Notes under the pieces: generated by a model
What the model saw: only the letters and a program-made list of their open reading frames with translations
Told to the model about the DNA's origin: nothing
The model's database searches: none
Shown: positions 26,041 to 35,262 of the stretch, piece by piece
Position numbering within the stretch: the first letter of the stretch is position 1
Layout: each line of letters starts with the position of its first letter
Made by a program: the position numbers and the translations under genes
DNA from: Roseobacter ponti
Lineage (GTDB): Bacteria > Pseudomonadota > Alphaproteobacteria > Rhodobacterales > Rhodobacteraceae
Assembly (NCBI RefSeq): GCF_012932215.1
Contig: NZ_CP048788.1
Span: forward strand, 1,178,001-1,242,000
Length of the DNA stretch: 64,000 nucleotides
Reading direction: 5' to 3'

Positions 26041-26553
26041 ATGACAAAATCGAAGAAACTTGATTTCCGACCCAATGAATTCGTCGTTTACCCCGCCCAT
26101 GGTGTGGGCCAGATCCTGTCGATTGAAGAGCAGGAAGTTGCCGGCATCAAGCTGGAACTTTTCGTTATTTCTTTCGAAAAGGACAAGATGACGCTGAGGG
26201 TGCCGACGCACAAAGCGACGGAGATCGGGATGCGTGCGCTGAGCTCGCCGGATGTCATCACCCATGCAATGAAGACGCTTAAAGGCAAAGCCAAAGTGAA
26301 ACGCGCAATGTGGTCGCGCCGTGCCCAGGAGTATGAGCAGAAGATCAACTCCGGCGATCTGATTGCCATCGCTGAGGTGGTGCGTGACCTGCACCGTACC
26401 GATGATCAGCGCGAACAGAGCTATTCGGAGCGTCAGCTTTATGAAGCAGCGCTTGAACGTCTGACACGCGAAGTCGCTGCCGTCAGTGGTGGCGATGAGC
26501 TTGCCGCATCGCGCCAGGTGGGTGATGTTCTCGACAGCCGCGTTGCTGCCTGA
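26041..26553 (+). CDS. CarD-family transcription regulator
   Basis: 170 residues. The N-terminal RNA-polymerase-interacting domain reads FRPNEFVVYPAHGVGQI and FEKDKMTLRVPTHKA. The C-terminal DNA-binding helices contain MWSRRAQEYEQKINSGD. CarD/CdnL proteins stabilise the open promoter complex, notably at rRNA promoters. In alphaproteobacteria this gene commonly follows fdxA. A 293-bp region separates it from fdxA and a terminator follows. Confidence 0.95.
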   Translation: MTKSKKLDFRPNEFVVYPAHGVGQILSIEEQEVAGIKLELFVISFEKDKMTLRVPTHKATEIGMRALSSPDVITHAMKTLKGKAKVKRAMWSRRAQEYEQKINSGDLIAIAEVVRDLHRTDDQREQSYSERQLYEAALERLTREVAAVSGGDELAASRQVGDVLDSRVAA

Positions 26554-26580
26554 AACGCATTCTGTATCTGAACAGACTGA

Positions 26581-26611
26581 AACGCCCTGCTTTCACAGCG
26601 GGGCGTTTTTT
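26581..26611 (+). terminator. Intrinsic terminator of the CarD-family gene
   Basis: AACGCCCTGC (26581-26590) pairs with GCGGGGCGTT (26598-26607) with one wobble, followed by a T-run. Confidence 0.9.
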
Positions 26612-26616
26612 CGGGG

Positions 26617-27378
26617 TCATCCTGATGTCGCTGCAAGCGTCATCAGGATGGTAACCTCGCCAAGCTGCTGAACCGTTCCGAGCACATCCCCGGTCTGACC
26701 GCCGATTTTGGATCGGGCGATCAGAGATACTGCGCCGGTGACGCCGAGCGCCAGGATAAAGGCTGCCACTGCCGGTGCGCCTGACAGGATCCCCGCGATA
26801 ATCAGCCCGACCATAAGAGCTGTGAGGCTCAGCGTGCCATCCGGGCGGCCGACGCTGTGCGACATACCGCACGTGCGTGCATGGGGCAGGGCCGACATCA
26901 CCAGCGGCATCAGTCCGCGCGACAGGGCTGCTGCTGCAACCACCGGTGCTGCGCCCATAGGGATCAGTGCCGTCAGGGCGGCCCATCGCATGCCCGTCAC
27001 GATGATCAGCGCGAGGGTGCCGTAGCTGCCGATCTGGCTGTCTTTCATGATGTCGAGCCGGTGCTGCGCATCCTGCCCTCCCCAGAAACCATCAGCCACA
27101 TCTGCCAGCCCGTCTTCGTGCAGCGCGCAGGTCATTGCCATCTGCGTTGCCAGGACGGCACCGGCGGCGAGGGCCGCAGGCAGCCCGGCCGCGTAAAGAC
27201 CGGCCCCCAGAAGCCCGGCAGGCAGGCCTGTCACGATACCGGCAAGGGGATATGCCCAGACAGCGCGCGCGCTCTGCCCGAAGGCCGCTGCCGGCAGATG
27301 CGGCAGGGGCAGGCGGGTCAGCAGGGTCAGCGCCACAAGCATCTGCGTGACCGGAGCGGGTAAATTGTCGGTTTTCAT
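26617..27378 (-). CDS. cobS: Adenosylcobinamide-GDP ribazoletransferase (cobalamin synthase)
   Basis: 253 residues from ATG 27378. An integral membrane enzyme with [10 protein letters not shown] near the N-terminus, the catalytic Asp segment [18 protein letters not shown], and [13 protein letters not shown]. It joins alpha-ribazole to adenosylcobinamide-GDP, the last step of vitamin B12 assembly. A longer frame up to 28101 covers cobT in antisense and is rejected. It is divergent from cobT, with 63 bp between starts. Confidence 0.95.
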   Translation of the reverse strand: MKTDNLPAPVTQMLVALTLLTRLPLPHLPAAAFGQSARAVWAYPLAGIVTGLPAGLLGAGLYAAGLPAALAAGAVLATQMAMTCALHEDGLADVADGFWGGQDAQHRLDIMKDSQIGSYGTLALIIVTGMRWAALTALIPMGAAPVVAAAALSRGLMPLVMSALPHARTCGMSHSVGRPDGTLSLTALMVGLIIAGILSGAPAVAAFILALGVTGAVSLIARSKIGGQTGDVLGTVQQLGEVTILMTLAATSG

Positions 27379-27441
27379 CTGCGGGCGGCCTTTTCCCGGC
27401 TTGCTGTGAGGTCTGCAATGGGTAAACAGGAGCAACCAGTC

Positions 27442-28476
27442 ATGCAACCCGGGGGCCCGAAAATGACCGCAGAATTCAATGATATGGCGGGCTTTCGTGC
27501 TCTGCTGGAGCGGCAGCCGGACACCGACAGCGGCGCACGTGATGCAGCGGCTGAGCGCAACGGGCAGCTGACCAAACCCCCCGGCGCCCTGGGACGGCTG
27601 GAAGATCTGGCGATCTGGTATGCCGGCTGGCGCGGGACGGCCACACCTTCTGTGACTGCGCCGCAGGTGATCGTTTTTGCCGGCAACCACGGGGTTGCAG
27701 CGCGCGGGGTTTCCGCCTTTCCGCCGGAAGTGACCGCGCAGATGGTGGCGAATTTTGAGCATGGCGGTGCAGCCATTAACCAGCTTGCCGCAGCGGCCGG
27801 TGCAAAGCTTGATGTGCATGCTCTCTCTCTTGAGGACCCGACGGATGATTTCACGACGGGACCTGCGATGTCTGAAGCGGCGCTCTGTACTGCACTGCGC
27901 ACCGGCTGGGAGGCCGTCGACGAGACTGCGGATGTGCTTATTGTCGGTGAGATGGGGATTGGCAATACCACGCCGGCGGCCGCCCTGGCGGCGGCGCTTC
28001 TGGGCGGAGAGGCCGATGAGTGGACCGGGCGTGGTACGGGTGTCGATGATGCCGGTCTGGCCGGTAAGACGCGCGTCGTTGCCGAGGGGCTGCGCCTGCA
28101 CGCGGGCAGGGGCGACGGTGTTGAGACACTGCGCCGGCTGGGGGGGCGGGAACTGGCGGCGATGGCGGGTGCAATCGCGCGTGCGCGCAGCCTGCGCATA
28201 CCGGTGATCCTCGATGGGTTTATCTGCTGTTCGGCGGCTCTGACGCTGGAAAAGACCTGCTCAGGTGCGCTCGATCACTGCGTTGCCGGACATTTGAGTG
28301 CTGAAGGTGCACATGGCAAAGTGCTTGCTGCTCTGGGCAAAGAGCCGCTTTTGTCGCTGGGGCTGCGCCTTGGTGAAGCCTCCGGTGGCGCGCTGGCGAT
28401 CCCCGTGCTGAAGGCGGCCGTGGCCTGCCTGAGCGGCATGGCCACCTTTGCCGAAGCCGGTGTCTCAGACGGGTAG
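27442..28476 (+). CDS. cobT: Nicotinate-nucleotide--dimethylbenzimidazole phosphoribosyltransferase
   Basis: About 344 residues. [42 protein letters not shown] and GTGVDDAGL are diagnostic of CobT. The catalytic Glu is near the C-terminus in the LRLGEASGG segment. It makes alpha-ribazole phosphate, the lower-ligand precursor used by CobS. ATG 27442 has an AGGAG nine bases upstream; ATG 27463 is an alternative. cobS and cobT are divergent, and a conserved pair in Rhodobacteraceae. Confidence 0.95.
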   Translation: MQPGGPKMTAEFNDMAGFRALLERQPDTDSGARDAAAERNGQLTKPPGALGRLEDLAIWYAGWRGTATPSVTAPQVIVFAGNHGVAARGVSAFPPEVTAQMVANFEHGGAAINQLAAAAGAKLDVHALSLEDPTDDFTTGPAMSEAALCTALRTGWEAVDETADVLIVGEMGIGNTTPAAALAAALLGGEADEWTGRGTGVDDAGLAGKTRVVAEGLRLHAGRGDGVETLRRLGGRELAAMAGAIARARSLRIPVILDGFICCSAALTLEKTCSGALDHCVAGHLSAEGAHGKVLAALGKEPLLSLGLRLGEASGGALAIPVLKAAVACLSGMATFAEAGVSDG

Positions 28477-28497
28477 CCGCGCGAGCGCCTCCCCGGC

Positions 28498-30372
28498 TCA
28501 GTCGTCATCGTCTTTATGTTCTCCCCGGCTGAGAAAGGCCGTTTCCAGTTCTTTCTGCAGCTCTTTAGCCCGCTGAACGTAGGCAGGGTTGTCAGCAGCT
28601 GCCACGCCGGGTTTCCACAGTTCTGCCAGCTGTCGCACGGAATCCCGGTCGTGGTGGTAGAATATTCGTTCTGCTTCGCTGGCTTCGAATTCGCTGAGCC
28701 CGATGTTTTCCAGAACATAGCGTCCGGCCCGCAGTGAACTGTCGAACATTTCGCGCACGATGTCGTCAGCGCCAGCCTGATAGAGCCTGTACACATGCGT
28801 CCGGTCGCGCGCACGGGCGACGATATGCAGGCCGGGACGGATTTTGCGGGCGTAGGTGACCAGTTTGATCGCCGCTTCCGGATCGTCCAGTGCGACGACA
28901 AGCACCCAGGCCTCGTTGATGCCGGCAGCGCGCAGGATGTCCGGGCGGGTCGGGTCGCCCAGAAAGCCCTTGTACCCGAACTGTCGCATTACGGCGATCG
29001 TTTCCATATCGTGATCGAGGACGACAGTATTAAAGCCTGTCCCCTGCACCAGCCGGTTCACGATCTGACCAAAGCGTCCGACACCTGCAATGATCACAGG
29101 CCCCTTTTCGTCGATGGCGTCCTCAGGTTGCTCTTCGGTGGAATCCGAAATTCTGCTCGACAGGAAATCATGCAGAATGAACAGCAGTGGCGTGATCAGC
29201 ATAGAGAGCGCGATGACCAGCAGCAGCGTTTCAGCCACATCCCGGGGAATGACCCCGTTGGTGACGGAAAAACTGACGAGCACAAAGCCGAATTCGCCCG
29301 CCTGAGCAAGCCCGAGAGAAAAGAGCCACTGGTCCCGTCCGCGCAGCCCGAAAGCCCGCCCGAGAATATACAGGATCAGCCCCTTTACGACAATGACGAG
29401 CAAAGCCATGGCGACGATCGCGGGCGCATCGGCGAAGAGCAGGGTGAAGTTTATCCCCGCACCCACGGTGATGAAAAAGAGGCCGAGCAGCAGCCCTTTG
29501 AAGGGTTCAAGGTCGGTCTCAAGCTCGTGGCGGAACTCGGAGTTTGCCAGAACGACACCGGCCAGAAACGCGCCGAGAGCAGGCGAAAGGCCCACGAGGG
29601 TCATCAGAAAGGAGATCCCAACCACGATCATCAGCGCCAGAGCCGTGTACATCTCGCGCAGACGTGCGGCGTGGATGTATCGGAAAAGCGGTCGCGTGAG
29701 AAATATGCCGGCGATGATGACTGCTGCAATTGCCGCTATGGTAACAAGCGTCACACCCCAGGCGGGCAGGCCTTCTACGAGTGACAGCGAGTGGTGCGCG
29801 TCACCATGATCATCACCGCCGATCTGAATAGAGCCATCAGGCTCCATCGTTACCGGCAGCGTCACGACAAGCAGCGGTAGAAAGGCAAGCATCGGTATGA
29901 CCGCAATGTCCTGGGTCAGCAGCACCGAGAAAATGGAGCGTCCGCCATTGGTCTGCATCAGCCCCTTTTCAGACAGGGTTTGCAGCACGATCGCCGTCGA
30001 ACTGAGCGAGAGGGTCAGGCCGATTGCCAGAGCGACCCCCCAGGGCTGATCATAAGCCATGGCAATCAGCATGATCGCCACCGTGCTGAGACCCACCTGC
30101 AGACCACCAAGCCCCAGCAACCTGTGCCGCATGTCCCAGAGAGCGCGCGGCTCGAGCTCAAGACCGATCAGAAAGAGCATCATCACGACGCCGAACTCTG
30201 CGACATGCTGCAGGTCCTGCGTCTCAGACCCCACAAAGCCGAGCAGCGGACCGATGATAATCCCCGCCGCGAGATAGCCAAGCACCGAGCCGAGCCCGAG
30301 CCGTGCGGCAATGGGCACAGCGATTACGGCTGCGGCGAGATAGATCGAGGCCTGGTAGAGAAAGCCTTCCAT
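28498..30372 (-). CDS. kefC-like: Kef-type cation:proton antiporter (CPA2) with TrkA-N domain
   Basis: 624 residues. The first 390 residues are membrane spans with GYLAAGIIIGPLLG, FLIGLELEP and SLSSTAIVLQTLSEKG, typical of the CPA2 family. Next is a cytosolic Rossmann domain (IIAGVGRFGQI) of the TrkA-N type, with a short acidic tail. It probably exchanges K+ or Na+ for H+ and is gated by NAD or glutathione-like ligands. Lrp/AsnC is the next gene upstream, 27 bp away on the same strand. Confidence 0.93.
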   Translation of the reverse strand: MEGFLYQASIYLAAAVIAVPIAARLGLGSVLGYLAAGIIIGPLLGFVGSETQDLQHVAEFGVVMMLFLIGLELEPRALWDMRHRLLGLGGLQVGLSTVAIMLIAMAYDQPWGVALAIGLTLSLSSTAIVLQTLSEKGLMQTNGGRSIFSVLLTQDIAVIPMLAFLPLLVVTLPVTMEPDGSIQIGGDDHGDAHHSLSLVEGLPAWGVTLVTIAAIAAVIIAGIFLTRPLFRYIHAARLREMYTALALMIVVGISFLMTLVGLSPALGAFLAGVVLANSEFRHELETDLEPFKGLLLGLFFITVGAGINFTLLFADAPAIVAMALLVIVVKGLILYILGRAFGLRGRDQWLFSLGLAQAGEFGFVLVSFSVTNGVIPRDVAETLLLVIALSMLITPLLFILHDFLSSRISDSTEEQPEDAIDEKGPVIIAGVGRFGQIVNRLVQGTGFNTVVLDHDMETIAVMRQFGYKGFLGDPTRPDILRAAGINEAWVLVVALDDPEAAIKLVTYARKIRPGLHIVARARDRTHVYRLYQAGADDIVREMFDSSLRAGRYVLENIGLSEFEASEAERIFYHHDRDSVRQLAELWKPGVAAADNPAYVQRAKELQKELETAFLSRGEHKDDDD

Positions 30373-30399
30373 GCGGCGTGGTCTCCCGGAGGTTTGGTT

Positions 30400-30855
30400 T
30401 CAGGTGGGCAGAGGTCCGTCCTGTTTCAGCTGGTCCATGACAATCTGACTGTGCACCCGCGCGACTGCGGGGTGGGCGAGCAGAACATCGTGGATCAGAG
30501 CATTCAGAGCGGGAAGATCCGCGCAATAGACACGCAGCAGATAATCAGCATCCCCGGTCATTGTCCATGCGCTCGTAATTTCAGGGCGGGTATTTACCAG
30601 ACGGGCGAAACTGCGCGACTGGTCCGCGCCGTGCGTGCCCAGATGCACCTGAACAAATCCCTGCACATGCAGGCCGAGATGCGCCGGATCAAGCCGCGCG
30701 ATATAGGCCTGAACAAAGCCTTCGGCTTCCAGGCGCTGGCGGCGGCGGCCGGCCTGGCTGGGTGACAGGTTCAGCATATCGCCCAGTTGCTGCGCGGTCA
30801 GATGCGCATTCTTCTGAAGAGCAGCGAGAAGGCGCGTGTCGGTTTCATCCATCAT
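30400..30855 (-). CDS. Lrp/AsnC-family transcription regulator
   Basis: 151 residues. N-terminal helix-turn-helix with LTAQQLGDMLNLSPSQAGRR, C-terminal RAM domain (ITSAWTMTGDADYLLRV). It is divergent from hppD. This arrangement is frequent and suggests that it senses an aromatic amino acid or its keto acid and controls tyrosine breakdown. Confidence 0.94.
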   Translation of the reverse strand: MMDETDTRLLAALQKNAHLTAQQLGDMLNLSPSQAGRRRQRLEAEGFVQAYIARLDPAHLGLHVQGFVQVHLGTHGADQSRSFARLVNTRPEITSAWTMTGDADYLLRVYCADLPALNALIHDVLLAHPAVARVHSQIVMDQLKQDGPLPT

Positions 30856-30926
30856 GATGCGGTGTTATCCCGGTACTTCCGATGATTATGCGTGAAGTCC
30901 GCGTGATGGTCTACTGATACCTCTAA

Positions 30927-30938
30927 ATTTGCGCAAAT
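30927..30938. promoter_or_regulatory. Palindrome in the lrp-hppD intergenic region, candidate operator
   Basis: ATTTGCGCAAAT is a perfect 12-bp palindrome within the 158-bp region between the divergent starts. AT-flanked dyads of this size are typical Lrp/AsnC sites. Confidence 0.5.
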
Positions 30939-31013
30939 ATCGCGGAGATCTGCCGGTATATTCAGCACAAAGGCAATCTGCCGTTTTTCTGACCATTGAA
31001 GGAGCAGCGCACC

Positions 31014-32108
31014 ATGGGCCCTTTCCCGCACGACGCACCGAAATCGACCATCAGTGAAGAGAACCCGATCGGCACCGACGGCTTTGAGTTCATCGAATTT
31101 GCGCACCCTGAGCCACAGGAGCTGCGCGATCTTTTTGCGCGCATGGGCTACAGCCACGTGGCGACACACCGGGACAAACCGGTGGAACTCTGGCAGCAGG
31201 GTGACATCACCTATATCCTGAACGCTGACCCGGACAGTTTTGCCGCCGGGTTCGTGTCCGGGCACGGTCCCTGTGCGCCCTCGATGGGCTGGCGCGTGGT
31301 TGATGCGCAAAAGGCCTTTGTTCACGCGGTTGCTAAAGGGGCCACACCCTATGAGGGCCCGGGCAAGGCACTGGATGTACCGGCAATAGTCGGTATCGGC
31401 GGGTCTCTGCTTTACTTTGTGGACCAGTATTACGACACCAGCCCGTATAACGAAGAATTCGAGTGGATTGCGCAGTCCAAACCCGCGGGCGTGGGGTTTT
31501 ACTATCTCGACCACCTCACGCACAATGTGCACCGCGGCAATATGGACAAATGGTTCCGCTTTTACGGCGACCTCTTTAACTTCCGTGAAATCCGGTTTTT
31601 CGATATCGAGGGGAAATATTCCGGGTTGCTGAGCCGGGCGCTGACCTCGCCATGCGGTCGTATCCGCATCCCGATCAATGAGGACCGCGGCGAGACCGGG
31701 CAGATCGTTTCTTATCTCAGGAAATACAACGGCGAGGGTATTCAGCACATCGCGGTGGGCTCATCGGATATTTATGACAGCACCGATGAGATCGCGTCGC
31801 GCGGCCTGAAATTTATGCCCGGCCCGCCCGACACCTATTACGACCTCAGCTTTGACCGCGTGACCGGGCATGACGAGCCGGTGGATCGGATGAAGAAACA
31901 CGGCATCCTGATTGACGGCGAGGGCGTGATTGACGGTGGTGAGACGAAAATACTGCTGCAGATCTTCTCCAAAACGGTAATCGGCCCGATCTTTTTCGAA
32001 TTCATTCAGCGCAAGGGCGATGATGGTTTCGGCGAAGGCAACTTTAAGGCGCTTTTTGAGAGCATCGAGCAGGAACAGATCGACAACGGAGAGCTTGCCG
32101 CAGAATAA
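31014..32108 (+). CDS. hppD: 4-hydroxyphenylpyruvate dioxygenase
   Basis: 364 residues from ATG 31014, with AAGGAG eleven bases upstream. Two vicinal-oxygen-chelate domains are present. Iron ligands are His in LDHLTHNV, His in GEGIQHIAVG, and Glu near FFEFIQRKG. It converts 4-hydroxyphenylpyruvate to homogentisate in tyrosine catabolism. A homogentisate dioxygenase gene is not in the window. ATG 30996 is possible but less supported. Confidence 0.96.
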   Translation: MGPFPHDAPKSTISEENPIGTDGFEFIEFAHPEPQELRDLFARMGYSHVATHRDKPVELWQQGDITYILNADPDSFAAGFVSGHGPCAPSMGWRVVDAQKAFVHAVAKGATPYEGPGKALDVPAIVGIGGSLLYFVDQYYDTSPYNEEFEWIAQSKPAGVGFYYLDHLTHNVHRGNMDKWFRFYGDLFNFREIRFFDIEGKYSGLLSRALTSPCGRIRIPINEDRGETGQIVSYLRKYNGEGIQHIAVGSSDIYDSTDEIASRGLKFMPGPPDTYYDLSFDRVTGHDEPVDRMKKHGILIDGEGVIDGGETKILLQIFSKTVIGPIFFEFIQRKGDDGFGEGNFKALFESIEQEQIDNGELAAE

Positions 32109-32153
32109 GTCTGCGCGATTTCGTGGCAGAGTTCCGATGCCGTGCGGTTGTGA

Positions 32154-34361
32154 TCAGCCGCGCGGCATTTTCAGGATGATGTTGCGCCCGCTTTTCTGAT
32201 AGCGCAGCTCGGAATCTCCGATTGCCGATACCCGGCCACCGTCAAGCCGGTCACCGACCTGCACCTTCTGATACCGTCCGTTGCCAAGGCGGATCAGAGC
32301 GCGGCGATCAGACGGTTTTCCGTAAACACCAATCAGGTTAACGCGCCGCAGGTTGATTGCATTTTTCTGTGTGGCCTCGCGCGAGACGGATGCGCTTGAC
32401 GGGATTTTCGGCGCTACGGCCCTTGGTGCCACACTCGCTGCCGTGACTGTGGCAGGTGCCGCGGCCGCAGGCGCTGCAGTGGCGGCCTGTTGCTGCGCCC
32501 GCGCGACCGTCAGGCCAAAATCAGAGGGTCTGAAAGATGGTCGCAGGGACACGCGGATGACATTGCCGTCAGGCTCAGCGGCCGCGGGTTCCTGACCGGC
32601 AAGCAAGGTCTCATTCGTGCTGTCACGCGGTACCAGACTTGCGGTCGCTGCGATTGCGTCTTCCTGGATCGAAGGCGGTCTGATTTTGGGGCGGAACTGG
32701 GCAAGCTCGTTGCGGGTCAGCCCGGACAGGGTCGCCCGCTCTGTGGATTCAATCAGGTCCGCAGGGCGAAGCTTCGGGCGAAACCCGGACAGAAGCGCGC
32801 GCAGCACCGGATCTTCACCCGGTTCGGCCGCGCGCGGCCGGTCAGCGGGCGGCTTCAGGGGGGGCGGACCCGAGAACACCCGGATGCCGTCGGGGTTTAC
32901 CGCGCCGTCCGGCGTCGGAACCACGAACCCGCGGTCGTTCAGCGCGAAACTGGTACCGGCCGGAGCAGGCGAAGACGGTGCGAGCAGCGCAAGATCGGGC
33001 GGCGTATCCGGGACGGCCGGCAGCGCCACGGCATCGAACGCGGCCTGCACCGGATCGATGCTGGTGGCATAGAGATCTTCAAGATCCACAAGCGGCGGCG
33101 GGCGCGGAACCTCCGGCGCAAAAGGCCAGATGCCGGTAACCGCATATTCTGCGCGCAGATCCGCGGGCGCCCTGGGCGTTTCTGGCTGGGGGCCGGGTGA
33201 TACGGGAACGCTGAGCGCTTCCTGAATTGCGGTATCTGTTGCTGAGAGTGTTGTTTCTTCAGGAGCCGGACGTTCCGCGGTATCTGTTGACGGCGCTGGC
33301 TGTGCTGGCTGCGGCGGCGAGGCAAACTGTGCATCGGGCGGAATTTCGGAGGGCCGGTCGAGCCAGGCGGAAAGCCCGCCCTGGCCAATCATACCGGTCG
33401 CCCAGAGCGCGCAACTTCCCAGTGCCACCACAACCACAGCCGCGAGAAATCCCGCCAGAAGTCCTGAGTTGTCGTTGGCTGCTCTGTCGTGCATTGCGGC
33501 AAGATCAACGCGGGCACCTGTGGGCGCTCTGAGCGATCCGGCAGTTTCGGCAGGCGGTTTTGCAGGTGCCTCAGGACGGGCGGGGGTGGCCCGTTCGGAC
33601 AGGTCCGCAGCGGGCAGAGGCGCAGGTTTCGCATCCTCGCCTGCGACCGGAACTTCGGCTACCAGTTTCAGATCTTCAGAAGGCGGGCTCTCAGCCTTCT
33701 GATCATCCGGCGCATCGGAGAATATATTGTCGTCATCCTCTCGGGTGTTGTCGGCATCATACGTCCTGTCCTCTTCATCCGGATCCGGATCGACCACCGC
33801 GCCGGCCTGCGTCTGGCCACTTGCGAGGCTGACGGGCACATCATCGGTTTCGGCTTTGGTATCGGGCCCGAGCAGATCTGCGGCCACAGCGGTCTGGCCG
33901 AAGTCCGGTTCGGTCGGAAAGGTCTGATCCTCGCAGTGGCCGGAGAAATTCACCGGGTTGAACCGGTGTGCGACGGCGAAGGCTTCGGCCTCTTCGAGGG
34001 TTTCACGGGCGACGGCGGCCACGTGAAAGCGCCCGTCGCTGGTCGTAACGACGTCAAACACCAGGTCTTCGACAGGATAAGGCGTGGCGCCGTCAAGCAG
34101 GCGGCGGGCGGTGGCCATCACGTCTTCTGCCGGTCCTGCGGGCATCTCATCAAGATACCGTATGAGACTGTCGGGCAGAACGACCTTGCAAAAAAGCCCG
34201 CCGCGCGCAAGCGATGTGGCCGTGCGTCGCAACATGGCGAGCCGGTCGTCCAGGTCGTCCGCGGCGGTGTCGGCCTCGCCCACAGCATGCCATCCGTCAG
34301 CCGCGCGGTGCAGCAGGCGAACAGTATCGTGCGACAGGATCAGTGCAAAATCAGGCGTCAT
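32154..34361 (-). CDS. Large membrane-anchored protein with PilM-like N-terminus and PilP/GspC-like C-terminus
   Basis: 735 residues. The first roughly 140 resemble an actin-like/PilM-GspL fold (FALILSHDTVRLLHR, ARRLLDGATPYPVEDLVF). A region rich in Asp, Pro and Ala follows. A single membrane segment (LAGFLAAVVVVALGSCALWA) lies near residue 310. A long Pro-rich periplasmic linker leads to a C-terminal domain with NLIGVYGKPSDRRALIRLGN, YQKVQVGDRLDGGRV and LRYQKSGRNIILKM, like the PilP/GspC clamp. Homologues in this group are sometimes annotated 'translation initiation factor 2', which the sequence does not support. It may anchor an envelope complex. Confidence 0.75.
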   Translation of the reverse strand: MTPDFALILSHDTVRLLHRAADGWHAVGEADTAADDLDDRLAMLRRTATSLARGGLFCKVVLPDSLIRYLDEMPAGPAEDVMATARRLLDGATPYPVEDLVFDVVTTSDGRFHVAAVARETLEEAEAFAVAHRFNPVNFSGHCEDQTFPTEPDFGQTAVAADLLGPDTKAETDDVPVSLASGQTQAGAVVDPDPDEEDRTYDADNTREDDDNIFSDAPDDQKAESPPSEDLKLVAEVPVAGEDAKPAPLPAADLSERATPARPEAPAKPPAETAGSLRAPTGARVDLAAMHDRAANDNSGLLAGFLAAVVVVALGSCALWATGMIGQGGLSAWLDRPSEIPPDAQFASPPQPAQPAPSTDTAERPAPEETTLSATDTAIQEALSVPVSPGPQPETPRAPADLRAEYAVTGIWPFAPEVPRPPPLVDLEDLYATSIDPVQAAFDAVALPAVPDTPPDLALLAPSSPAPAGTSFALNDRGFVVPTPDGAVNPDGIRVFSGPPPLKPPADRPRAAEPGEDPVLRALLSGFRPKLRPADLIESTERATLSGLTRNELAQFRPKIRPPSIQEDAIAATASLVPRDSTNETLLAGQEPAAAEPDGNVIRVSLRPSFRPSDFGLTVARAQQQAATAAPAAAAPATVTAASVAPRAVAPKIPSSASVSREATQKNAINLRRVNLIGVYGKPSDRRALIRLGNGRYQKVQVGDRLDGGRVSAIGDSELRYQKSGRNIILKMPRG

Positions 34362-34525
34362 TCAACAGGTGTACCAGTCACTCTTCAGGACGGACAGGAA
34401 GCCGTCTTCTTGCGCGGACAATACAGCAGGTCTTCGCCGAGTGAAAGAAAAAGGGCGGGGTTTACGCTTGTTCCTCCGGGCCCGGTCGTGTTGTGGTGGT
34501 ATGGAACAAAAGGAGGGTCTTTGAG

Positions 34526-35218
34526 ATGAAAATGCTGACGGGAACGGGGATCTTACTGGGCCTCTGGTTGCCGCTCGCGGCTGCAGCTCAGGACGCCCGC
34601 ACAATTCATACGAGCGGCGTGGGTTCCGTCGCTGAAGTGCCTGATATGGCTGAGGTTTCCATCGGTGCGACCCATGAAGCGCTTACTGCTGCTGCAGCGC
34701 TCGGTGCTACATCCGAAGACCTGCGCGCCGTGCTTGATGTTCTGGAAGCTGCCGGGATCGCACCGCGTGACATCGCCACCGGATCGGTAACCGTACAGCC
34801 TGTCCGGAGCCGCGGTGACCAGTCGCAGACGGAGCCCCCCCGGATTACCGGCTTTCAGGCCAGCAATACCCTGTCCGTGCGGGTGCGCGACATTGCTCAG
34901 GTCGGCCGCGTTCTTGATGCCGCGGTGCAGGACGGAGCGAATACCTTTAATGGTCTTCGGTTCAGTTTTCAGGATCCAGAACCTTTGCAGGACAGAGCGC
35001 GTGCCGCGGCGGTCCGTGATGCAATGCGCAGGGCGGCGCAGCTCGCAGCGGCATCAGGCGTCACGCTCGGGCCGGTGCTGAAGATCACTGAGACGGACGG
35101 TGCGCCCGGCCCGTCATTTGATATGGCCGCATCCGCGCGCATGTCGGATGTTCCCGTTGCTGTCGGAGAGCAGACGATCCGGGTGCGTGTCGAAATGATC
35201 TTCGCCATCGACGACTGA
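34526..35218 (+). CDS. SIMPL-domain (DUF541) periplasmic protein
   Basis: 230 residues from ATG 34526, with AGGAGGG ahead. Signal peptide (ILLGLWLPLAAAAQA-like) then the SIMPL fold: GVGSVAEVPDMAEVSIG, then FQASNTLSVRVRDIAQVG, and a C-terminal VRVEMIF strand. Members are periplasmic or outer-membrane-associated and linked to oxidative or envelope stress. Function of this one is unknown. Confidence 0.9.
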   Translation: MKMLTGTGILLGLWLPLAAAAQDARTIHTSGVGSVAEVPDMAEVSIGATHEALTAAAALGATSEDLRAVLDVLEAAGIAPRDIATGSVTVQPVRSRGDQSQTEPPRITGFQASNTLSVRVRDIAQVGRVLDAAVQDGANTFNGLRFSFQDPEPLQDRARAAAVRDAMRRAAQLAAASGVTLGPVLKITETDGAPGPSFDMAASARMSDVPVAVGEQTIRVRVEMIFAIDD

Positions 35219-35262
35219 CGTCAGAGCAGGGGGGGCAGTCGCCCCGCCCTTGTTTATGAGCC

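Noticed and set aside
27379-28101. N-terminal extension of cobS to give a 494-residue protein
   Set aside because: The extension is antisense to cobT and has no homology; ATG 27378 starts the normal cobalamin synthase.
32154-34361. Translation initiation factor IF-2
   Set aside because: No GTPase motifs. The domains resemble PilM/GspL and PilP/GspC with a membrane span between.
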